This document shows positions 1 through 5,913 of a stretch of 8,630 bases of DNA, in pieces. The notes beneath the pieces are model-generated. The model searched no databases, was not told the DNA's origin, and saw only the letters and a list, made by a program, of their open reading frames with translations. This DNA comes from Verrucomicrobiota bacterium. Lineage in GTDB: Bacteria; Verrucomicrobiota; Verrucomicrobiia; Limisphaerales; UBA1100. The stretch is from NCBI GenBank assembly GCA_028872685.1, contig JAPKEI010000108.1, positions 1-8,630 of the forward strand. Reading direction: 5' to 3'. How positions within the stretch are numbered: position 1 is the first letter of the stretch; each line of letters starts with the position of its first letter. Made by a program: the position numbers and the translations under genes.

Positions 1-99
1 CACAAACAAACGTGATCTTCATTTGAGCCTAAAAAAACAAGGGCCGCATTTTTTGTCTCGCTGCTTGTCCAGAGTTACTCACGCGATTACCCTCAACCA

Positions 100-405
100 A
101 TGACGCGGCATTGTTTCAAGTGCGGGAAAGATTGGACGCTCTCCAACGCGCCCGGGAGGCGTGATACGTGCGAGAAGTGCGATACGGATTTGCGGTGCTG
201 CCGCAATTGCGTTCACTACGACATCGTTGTGGCGCATCAATGCCGTGAGCGCCGCGCCGAGCCGGTGGATGAAAAAGACCGCGCCAACTACTGCGAGTAC
301 TTCGATTTCGTGCGACGCAACTTCAAAAAAATCGATCCTTCCCAAGGTGAAATCAGCCGCGAGGAAGCAGCAAAAGACACGCTTCGCAAACTACTGGGCG
401 ACTAG
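100..405 (+). CDS. Small cysteine-rich, probably zinc-binding protein of unknown function
   Basis: This 101-residue protein has no signal peptide or membrane segment, so it is probably cytoplasmic. It carries nine cysteines in two groups. C5/C8 (CFKC) and C24/C27 (CEKC) look like a four-cysteine zinc ribbon. C33, C34, C37, C48 and C65 lie in a second block with the pattern CRNCVHYD, then QCRE, then AEPVDEKDRANYCEYF. I recall similar blocks in short uncharacterised proteins of several bacterial phyla but cannot name the family. The C-terminal 30 residues are charged and helical-looking. The ATG at 100 is chosen because the zinc-ribbon motif starts at once; there is no clear Shine-Dalgarno sequence. 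The gene stands alone on its strand and is followed by a long non-coding stretch. A role in nucleic-acid or protein binding would be a guess. That it is a real gene is fairly sure; its function is unknown. Confidence 0.75.
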   Translation: MTRHCFKCGKDWTLSNAPGRRDTCEKCDTDLRCCRNCVHYDIVVAHQCRERRAEPVDEKDRANYCEYFDFVRRNFKKIDPSQGEISREEAAKDTLRKLLGD

Positions 406-511
406 AAAATCCACAGGATTTTGCGCTGTGTGAATTTGACCACCCAACAGGTTGTGGTTTTCTTGTTCACCGAGCTTGACATTTCCGTGAATATGTGGCC
501 TTTTTCCTCTA

Positions 512-679
512 GCGCTGCTGCCAAGGGGCAGCGCAAAAAAACGAACTCACCGAAACAATAATTTCGATTCCTTCCCAGTACAGTTGGAATCCAAAATCCT
601 ACAGTAGCCTACTTTGTACTGTTTCTGAGTTCACCGGACCAGGAAGGCTCTCTTCAGGCCACCTGGTCCGGCTTTTTTT
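512..679 (+). ncRNA. Candidate structured small RNA with a pseudoknot, ending in an intrinsic terminator
   Basis: No gene lies between 406 and 691, but the plus strand is rich in nested complementarity. A GC-rich hairpin (GCGCTGC 512-518 with GCAGCGC 528-534) is followed by seven A. Then GAACTCA (543-549) and GAAACA (552-557) pair with TGAGTTC (626-632) and TGTTTC (620-625), giving 13 bp with a CC bulge. Inside this helix GATTCC (566-571) pairs with GGAATC (586-591). The loop of that hairpin holds CAGTACA (576-582), complementary to TGTACTG (615-621). Five of those seven pairs (578-582 with 615-619) can form together with the outer helix, stacked on its end, which makes a pseudoknot. The terminator hairpin begins one base after the helix. 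I do not recognise the family; it does not resemble 6S, SRP, tmRNA or RNase P RNA. The 5' end is a guess, because TTGACA at 476-481 has no convincing -10 partner. It could instead be a structured 3' UTR of the upstream cysteine-rich gene. Confidence 0.45.
634..679 (+). terminator. Strong rho-independent terminator, plus strand
   Basis: CCGGACCAGG (634-643) and CCTGGTCCGG (662-671) form a perfect 10-bp stem. A further GGC/GCC pairing (646-648 with 658-660) lies above a small internal loop. The stem is followed by C and then seven T (673-679). The T run is on the plus-strand side only, so it ends plus-strand transcription, either of the candidate RNA or of the cysteine-rich gene. It may also shield that unit from the minus-strand PHP gene that ends at 692. 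Confidence 0.88.
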
Positions 680-691
680 CGGCTGAAATAT

Positions 692-1945
692 TCAACGCCC
701 GCGCGGACGCACCGGCTGCACCCAGGCGGATTGAAACTCCGGATAGCCGCGTGGATTGCGCATGCGATTGGATGCGGTGATTTTGGCGCGCACATAAATT
801 TCATCGCCCTTGAAATGATAAACCGCGCGCTTGCCCTTCACCGTGGCGAGCACGGTTCCGATGTCATCGCTGTACTGATGCGTGACACGCAGCTTGGCTC
901 CACTGTCTACTGTGTAGGGTTTGTGCGTTTTATCATAACCCTTGCGCGTGCCGATGAATTGCGTGGTGTATTCCACGCCCGGCTCGGCGGCGATGGTGAG
1001 CGATAACATTTCCGGCGAGCGTTTCACTTCGTTCAATGTCACGCCTGTGCTTGCATAAAAATTGCCTGCCTCCAGTGCGGTCACCAGCGTGTTGGCCTCC
1101 AACTTTTCCGCGCGTACCATCACCCAGCCGCGGCCGGCGTTGCTGCGGTTGGGGTTGATGCCGTGGTAGTTGTGCGCATCATCCGTGGCGAGGCCGTACA
1201 AAATGCCGAGGTTGAGTTCCGCGAGGCGGCGGGTGAGGATGATGTCCCACATACGCTCGGTGCTGGCGTGCAGTTTGTCGCCGCGGTCGCGCACGGAGGG
1301 GTGGCCGTTGTACACTTCAAAAAATCGTTGACCCTTCACGCGCATGATTTCCTCGGCGGTGACGCCCCAGCCGAAGTTAGGATGATTGAGATGTAGGATC
1401 ATCGGCTGGCCGGTGGCTTTGCGCTGGGCGAGCAGCGCGTTCATATTGCGCTGCATTACTTCATACACGCTATTGCCGCCGCTTGGCTTGATGAGCGTTT
1501 TGAGGTTGGTGGCGTTCATATGCACCGGCGCGGTTTTCCAACGATCCGTGACTTCCTCGCCTTGAATCATTAGGAATTTTCCGGGCACTTCCAGTCGGCC
1601 ACGAAATTCCGGTAGTGTTTTCAAGCGCGCCTCGAGCCGGCCATTGCGTTCGCGGGTTTGCACCCATTTTCCCCAGGCGGCTTGGTACTTAGTCAATGCC
1701 GGCGGGCCGCCCTTGCTTTTCATCACATCGATCCATCGCTCGCCGGTTTGCAATGTGTTATGGTCGGTAAGCGTGAGAAAATGATACCCATGATCCTTGT
1801 ACCACTTGGCGATTTGCTCCGGGTAATCATCGCCATCGCTCCACAGCGTGTGTGTGTGGAGGTTGCCCTTCCACCATTGAGACTCGGCGAAGGTGGAACC
1901 CGCCAGCATCAAGCCAGCCCAGCAAACAAAAAATGTGGCTTTCAT
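692..1945 (-). CDS. Secreted PHP-domain metal-dependent phosphoesterase
   Basis: The 417-residue product starts with a signal peptide (hydrophobic residues about 4-18, likely cleavage after TFA near residue 20), so it should act outside the cytoplasm. The PHP metal-site motifs are all visible: HTHT at 30-33 followed by SDG (36-38), TDHN at 60-63, GEE at 129-131, HLNHP at 185-189 and DDAHN at 255-259. The family uses a three-metal cluster to hydrolyse phosphoesters; the substrate here is unknown. After the PHP domain (to about residue 300, ending in an FYASTG motif) comes a roughly 115-residue beta-rich C-terminal part that I cannot name. It is the third gene of the leuA cluster, 41 bp after the protease gene. 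There is no clear ribosome site at the ATG, but the signal peptide fixes the start. The PHP assignment is firm; a role in scavenging or turning over an extracellular phosphoester is inference. Confidence 0.87.
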   Translation of the reverse strand: MKATFFVCWAGLMLAGSTFAESQWWKGNLHTHTLWSDGDDYPEQIAKWYKDHGYHFLTLTDHNTLQTGERWIDVMKSKGGPPALTKYQAAWGKWVQTRERNGRLEARLKTLPEFRGRLEVPGKFLMIQGEEVTDRWKTAPVHMNATNLKTLIKPSGGNSVYEVMQRNMNALLAQRKATGQPMILHLNHPNFGWGVTAEEIMRVKGQRFFEVYNGHPSVRDRGDKLHASTERMWDIILTRRLAELNLGILYGLATDDAHNYHGINPNRSNAGRGWVMVRAEKLEANTLVTALEAGNFYASTGVTLNEVKRSPEMLSLTIAAEPGVEYTTQFIGTRKGYDKTHKPYTVDSGAKLRVTHQYSDDIGTVLATVKGKRAVYHFKGDEIYVRAKITASNRMRNPRGYPEFQSAWVQPVRPRGR

Positions 1946-1986
1946 GCGCGAACGGTAGCGGTGTCCGGCACCGCGTCAAGCTTGGG

Positions 1987-2583
1987 CTAGGGAAATTGCA
2001 CGCCCTGTTTTTTTCCGTGCTCGGTTTTTTGGTCGTATTCCAGTTCCATTGCGCGGTGCAGTTTTAGAATTTCTTGCGCCTTGAGCCGCACCGCTTCTTT
2101 TAATTTTTCGCTGGAAGGATACACCTTGATGTTCGCGAAGGCTCTGTTCACTGCATCACCCGCGCGTTCTGCTAGTTTGGCGTGGCCGTTTTCGTGGAGC
2201 TTGAGTCGCGCGGAGTAAATTTGCCAGCGGCGTTGCTCCAACGGGTTTGCCTCATCGAGCTCAACCCAGCGCGGAAAAATGATCGTGGACTTCACGTCTA
2301 CCGTCCATTCACTGAGCCGATAAAGCCCCGCCTGCTTTGCGGGTTTGCTGTCCCATTTGTATGTCCACTGCAAAGTCCAGTCTGTGCGGCCATCAAACCG
2401 TGTCTTGCCGTCTGAATTCAGCGGCCCCTGCGTGGCCATTGCTTTGCGCAGGTCATTGAGTGTGCGGCCATGGATGTCGTAATGCTGGACGTCCCGCTTG
2501 GCGGTCAACTTGCCCCCGGGCCGGTCGGCTGCCGGAAGTGTCCAGCCGACTAGCAAGGCAAAGAGAATCAAAGTCGATTTCAT
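1987..2583 (-). CDS. Secreted DUF922-type zinc protease
   Basis: The product is 198 residues with a signal peptide (residues 1 to about 19, MKSTLILFALLVGWTLPAA). The key motif is HENGH (130-134), an HExxH zinc site in the form typical of the DUF922 family of predicted secreted zinc-dependent proteases. The family's C-terminal motif YDxxTxHG is also present at 183-190, followed by QGVQFP at the very end, so the protein is complete. The N-terminal half contains the YDIHGRTLNDLRKAM segment (35-50), in keeping with the family fold. An in-frame GTG 42 bp upstream exists, but the ATG at 2583 puts the signal peptide at the N-terminus and starts 4 bp after the leuA stop. A GAGGG lying over that stop is very close to the ATG, which suggests translational coupling. 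The substrate is unknown, and protease activity is a family prediction. Confidence 0.8.
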   Translation of the reverse strand: MKSTLILFALLVGWTLPAADRPGGKLTAKRDVQHYDIHGRTLNDLRKAMATQGPLNSDGKTRFDGRTDWTLQWTYKWDSKPAKQAGLYRLSEWTVDVKSTIIFPRWVELDEANPLEQRRWQIYSARLKLHENGHAKLAERAGDAVNRAFANIKVYPSSEKLKEAVRLKAQEILKLHRAMELEYDQKTEHGKKQGVQFP

Positions 2584-2587
2584 ACCC

Positions 2588-4162
2588 TCACGGTTTGCCG
2601 CGTTTCGTTTTTTTAGTTTGGGCACCGCCGGTGTCCAAATGACGATTTACCGCATTCAAATAAGCGCGCGCACTGGCCTCGATGATGTCCGTGCTCGCGC
2701 CGCGTCCGGCCACCAGTTTGCCATTGCCAAAATCCACTTTCATCGACACCTCGCCCAGCGCGTCTTTGCCTTGCGACACCGAGCGCAGTGCGTAATCCAT
2801 TAGCTTGCCCGTCGTGTGCGTGATGCGGTCGATGGCTTTGAGCGCCGCGTCCACCGGACCATCGCCAATGCCGGCGTCCTGTTCGGATTCGCTTTTCCCG
2901 CCGTTGGTTTTCAGCAAACGCACCGTAGCTGTAGGCACGGTTTGGTTGCCGGTGGACACATTCAAATAATTGAGCGTCCACGTCTCCGGCACCATCGTGA
3001 GAATGTCTTCCACCAACGCGGTCAAGTCCTCGTCGTACACAAACTTTTTCTTGTCGCCGATGTCCTTGAAATGATCGAACAAAGCGGCAATATCTGAGGG
3101 CGACAGCTTAAATCCCAAATGCTTCAAGCGCGCCGCCACCGCCGCGCGACCGCTGTGTTTGGTGAGCGGCAGCTCGGTCTTGCCCCACCCCACCTTGCGC
3201 GGATCCATAATTTCGTACGTCTCGCGCTTCTTCAAAATTCCGTCCTGATGAATGCCGCTCGAATGCGCAAACGCGTTCTCACCTACAATCGCTTTGCTGC
3301 GTTGCACTGGCAAACCACTCATCCGCGCGACTAGTTTTGAGGCTTTGACAATTTCCTTGGAATTGATTCCGCACGAAAAACCACGGAACACATCCTTGCG
3401 CGTTTGGAGTGCCATCACGATTTCCTCCAACGCCGCGTTGCCTGCGCGTTCGCCGATGCCGTTCACCGTGCACTCAACTTGCCGCGCGCCGGCCTGAACC
3501 GCCGCCAACGAATTGGCTACCGCAAGCCCGAGGTCATTATGGCAATGCACGCTGATGATTGCTTTGCCGGTTTGGAATTCCGAAACGTTGTCATGCAAGT
3601 GTGCAATGAGCGCGCCGTATTGTTCGGGCACCGCCCAGCCGACGGTGTCCGGAATATTGACCGTCGTCGCCCCGGCCTTCACCACGGCGCGGCAAATCTC
3701 CACCAAAAAATCCGGCTCCGTGCGCGATCCATCTTCTGGAGAAAATTCTACGTCTTTTACATATTTACATGCGCGCTTCACGCCGTCCACCGCTAGTTTC
3801 AAAATTTGATCCTGCGCTTTGCCGAGTTTATGTTCGCGATGGATTTTTGACGTCGCCAGAAAAACGTGAATGCGGCCACGCTTGCCGGCGGGTTTCACCG
3901 CCGCACCGGCGGCATCAATGTCCTTGTTCACGCAACGCGCGAGGCCGGCGATTTGTGCGTTCTTGATTTGCTTGGAAATGGTTTGTACGGCGGTGAAGTC
4001 GCCTTCGCTAATCACGGGAAAGCCCGCCTCAATGACATCTACCTTCAACCGGCTCAGCTGCCGTGCCACCGCGAGCTTTTCGCGCAGGTTCATCGAGGCC
4101 CCGGGGCATTGCTCGCCATCGCGCAGCGTGGTGTCGAAAATTAAAACTTTGTTTTTGCTCAT
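2588..4162 (-). CDS. leuA: 2-isopropylmalate synthase
   Basis: This enzyme catalyses the first committed step of leucine synthesis, condensing acetyl-CoA with 2-oxoisovalerate in the cytoplasm. The 524 residues match the usual bacterial length. The TIM-barrel catalytic domain (about 5-275) opens with DTTLRDGEQ (10-18, metal ligand D15) and includes SPEDGSRTE (141-149), HCHND (206-210, metal ligands H206 and H208) and NGIGERAGN (234-242, ligand N242). A linker carrying SSGIHQDGILK (301-311) follows. Residues about 370-510 form the LeuA regulatory domain that binds leucine for feedback inhibition, with GRGASTDIIEASARAYLNA at 487-505 near the end. The start ATG is preceded by a purine-rich AAGAGAG. 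It heads the minus-strand cluster and faces pgi across a 92-bp gap. No other leu gene is in the window. Homocitrate or citramalate synthase are relatives, but the full-length LeuA layout favours leuA. Confidence 0.95.
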   Translation of the reverse strand: MSKNKVLIFDTTLRDGEQCPGASMNLREKLAVARQLSRLKVDVIEAGFPVISEGDFTAVQTISKQIKNAQIAGLARCVNKDIDAAGAAVKPAGKRGRIHVFLATSKIHREHKLGKAQDQILKLAVDGVKRACKYVKDVEFSPEDGSRTEPDFLVEICRAVVKAGATTVNIPDTVGWAVPEQYGALIAHLHDNVSEFQTGKAIISVHCHNDLGLAVANSLAAVQAGARQVECTVNGIGERAGNAALEEIVMALQTRKDVFRGFSCGINSKEIVKASKLVARMSGLPVQRSKAIVGENAFAHSSGIHQDGILKKRETYEIMDPRKVGWGKTELPLTKHSGRAAVAARLKHLGFKLSPSDIAALFDHFKDIGDKKKFVYDEDLTALVEDILTMVPETWTLNYLNVSTGNQTVPTATVRLLKTNGGKSESEQDAGIGDGPVDAALKAIDRITHTTGKLMDYALRSVSQGKDALGEVSMKVDFGNGKLVAGRGASTDIIEASARAYLNAVNRHLDTGGAQTKKTKRGKP

Positions 4163-4254
4163 TTGCTCTCTTTCAAAGATGTCCTTCGCGGAAGTGTGTT
4201 TACCAAAAAATTGTGCTGACTACGAGTCGCGATATGCGATGCGGCAGAGGTTGA
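4163..4254. promoter_or_regulatory. Divergent intergenic region of leuA and pgi
   Basis: These 92 bp must hold the promoters of both the leuA cluster (minus) and the pgi-mnmG pair (plus), unless the genes are read from further away. I see no strong consensus -35/-10 pair. The best plus-strand guess is TTGTGC (4211-4216) with TATGCG (4233-4238), 16 bp apart, and it is weak. There is no room for a long leucine attenuator or T-box leader, so none is called. Confidence 0.4.
4246..4250 (+). promoter_or_regulatory. Shine-Dalgarno AGAGG supporting the pgi start
   Basis: AGAGG ends 4 bp before the ATG at 4255. The next in-frame ATG, at 4276, has no comparable sequence upstream, so 4255 is preferred as the pgi start. 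Confidence 0.5.
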
Positions 4255-5913
4255 ATGTTTTGCCGGTTGCGCGTTATGCTGCACCGCCCCGTGGAAACTG
4301 ATTCATTAAAACTTTGGGCGCGCTATAAGGAGCGCACTACTTTTCATCCCGAGATCGGCCTCTCGCTGGACCTCAGTCGCGTGGACTTCGCCGATGATTT
4401 TTTCGAGACGATGCAACCCGCGATCGATCGGGCCTTTACGGCGATGACCGAGCTCGAAAACGGCGCGATTGCCAATCCGGACGAAAACCGAATGGTCGGC
4501 CACTATTGGTTACGCAAACCTGCGCTGGCGCCCACTGAAGAAATCAAAGCTCAGATCGAATCCGCGCTTGATGACATCAAGTCATTCGTCGCCGATGTGC
4601 ATGAAGGCAAAATCACCGGCCCTGATGGCCCATTTGAAAACCTCCTCTTAATAGGCATCGGCGGCTCCGCCTTGGGCCCACAATTCGTCTCGCACGCCCT
4701 GGGCCAACCCAGCATAGACCGAATGCGAATATGGTTTTTTGATAACACAGACCCTAACGGTATCGATAAAGATATCGAAGAAATAGGGGAAACACTATCA
4801 AAAACACTGGTTTTGGTCATTTCTAAATCAGGAGGAACGAAGGAAACTCGCAACGGAATGCTGGAGGCAAAGGCAGCGTTTGAGCGTGAGGGGTTGGATT
4901 TTTCCAAACACGCCTGTGCCGTAACCGGCGAAGGCAGCAAGCTGGACAAAATCGCAGTGGACCATGGCTGGCTGAAACGATTCCCAATGTGGGATTGGGT
5001 GGGCGGTCGGTCCAGCGAAACCGCCACAGTCGGTTTGCTGCCCGCCGCGCTCCAGGGAATCGACATTGACCAATTTCTGGCCGGGGCTGCGGCTTGTGAT
5101 GAATTGACCCGGCAACCCGACGCGAGCACCAATCCGGCCGCCCGACTCGCGCTGGCTTGGCACCAATGCTGTAACGGTAAAGGTGAAAAAGACATGGTAA
5201 TATTGCCATATAAAGATAGATTAGAGTTACTTTCACGTTACTTGCAGCAATTGATAATGGAGTCTTTGGGCAAGGAAAAAAACCTCGATGGAGAGGTGGT
5301 TAATCAAGGGATTGCGGTTTACGGAAACAAAGGGTCCACAGATCAGCACGCTTATATCCAGCAATTGCGCGATGGGGTGCCGAACTTTTTTGCGACTTTT
5401 ATAGAAGTGCTTGAAGAGCGGACGGGTGAAGTGTTCCACGTGGAACAAGAGATGATTACGTCGGGCGATTATCTCAGCGGGTTTTTTCAAGGCACCCGTA
5501 AGGCGCTTTATGAGAGCGGTCGCGAATCAATTACGCTGACTGTGGACGATGTTTCGCCGTTTTCGGTGGGGGTTTTGATCGCGCTTTATGAACGAGCGGT
5601 AGGTTTTTATGCGTCGCTGATTAATGTAAACGCTTATCATCAACCGGGCGTTGAGGCCGGTAAAAGGGCGGCGGAACGGGTAATTGAGGTACAATTGGCT
5701 ATTTTTGAGTGCTTGATGCGGAGGGATGGGAATCCGATGTCGGTGGAGGATTTGGCAATGGAAACGCAATCGGTGGACGATACGGAGACGATTTATAAAG
5801 TTTGCGAGCATTTGGCCGCCAATGGTCGTATGGATAAAATTGATGGGGAAGGGCAGTTTGATGCGCTGTATTGTTTACCTCGACCTGATGAACATGAGCT
5901 TTCGATATCCTAA
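4255..5913 (+). CDS. pgi: Glucose-6-phosphate isomerase (cyanobacterial/plastid-like type)
   Basis: This cytoplasmic enzyme interconverts glucose-6-phosphate and fructose-6-phosphate in glycolysis and gluconeogenesis. The 552 residues hold both sugar-isomerase (SIS) domains. Visible sites are GIGGSALGP (134-142), SKSGGTKET (190-198, phosphate binding), WVGGRSSE (248-255), MESLGKE (335-341, catalytic glutamate E336), STDQHAY (361-367, catalytic H365) and NAYHQPGVEAGK (459-470, catalytic K470). The WVGGRSSE...GLLPAALQGID form resembles cyanobacterial and plastid enzymes more than the E. coli type. About 65 residues beyond the catalytic core (487-552) include SVEDLAMETQSVDDTETIYKV, which looks like a small winged-helix-type extension. 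Residues 394-398 (FHVEQ) are encoded by a parS-like palindrome. The alternative start is 4276. The 3' end overlaps mnmG by 20 bp, so the two are probably co-transcribed. All key residues are present. Confidence 0.95.
   Translation: MFCRLRVMLHRPVETDSLKLWARYKERTTFHPEIGLSLDLSRVDFADDFFETMQPAIDRAFTAMTELENGAIANPDENRMVGHYWLRKPALAPTEEIKAQIESALDDIKSFVADVHEGKITGPDGPFENLLLIGIGGSALGPQFVSHALGQPSIDRMRIWFFDNTDPNGIDKDIEEIGETLSKTLVLVISKSGGTKETRNGMLEAKAAFEREGLDFSKHACAVTGEGSKLDKIAVDHGWLKRFPMWDWVGGRSSETATVGLLPAALQGIDIDQFLAGAAACDELTRQPDASTNPAARLALAWHQCCNGKGEKDMVILPYKDRLELLSRYLQQLIMESLGKEKNLDGEVVNQGIAVYGNKGSTDQHAYIQQLRDGVPNFFATFIEVLEERTGEVFHVEQEMITSGDYLSGFFQGTRKALYESGRESITLTVDDVSPFSVGVLIALYERAVGFYASLINVNAYHQPGVEAGKRAAERVIEVQLAIFECLMRRDGNPMSVEDLAMETQSVDDTETIYKVCEHLAANGRMDKIDGEGQFDALYCLPRPDEHELSIS
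5432..5447. other. parS: parS-like centromere site, copy 1 (inside pgi)
   Basis: TGTTCCACGTGGAACA is a perfect 16-bp palindrome. It matches the bacterial chromosomal parS consensus (TGTTNCACGTGAAACA in Bacillus), in the fully symmetric GTTCCACGTGGAAC form that I recall from Myxococcus. ParB/Spo0J binds such sites and spreads as a CTP clamp for chromosome segregation and condensin loading. Here the site lies in coding sequence and reads V-F-H-V-E-Q. An identical copy lies 1180 bp downstream. No ParB gene is in the window, so binding is inferred. Confidence 0.85.

Noticed and set aside
29..60. A-run/T-run pairing around 32-58 as a terminator of an upstream gene
   Set aside because: The stem is almost only A-T with a poor GC core, and no upstream gene is visible, so it is too weak to call.
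476..504. TTGACA at 476-481 as the promoter of the candidate RNA
   Set aside because: No TATAAT-like box lies 16-18 bp downstream (CCTTTT at 499-504), so a promoter call is not supported.
512..541. GC-rich hairpin followed by AAAAAAA, considered as a terminator
   Set aside because: The run after the stem is A on the plus strand. On the minus strand the T run precedes the stem, so neither strand has the stem-then-T order.
1987..2625. Longer protease form starting at the GTG at 2625
   Set aside because: It would overlap leuA and add 14 residues before a normal signal peptide. The ATG at 2583 gives a clean N-terminus.
4551..5195. Minus-strand open frame (214 codons) opposite pgi
   Set aside because: It lies fully opposite the conserved SIS domain of pgi and has no recognisable motif, so it is a codon-bias shadow.
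5726..5893. N-terminal extension of mnmG upstream of 5894
   Set aside because: The extra 56 residues are an out-of-frame read of the pgi 3' end and do not resemble MnmG, whose FAD motif normally begins 10-15 residues from the start.
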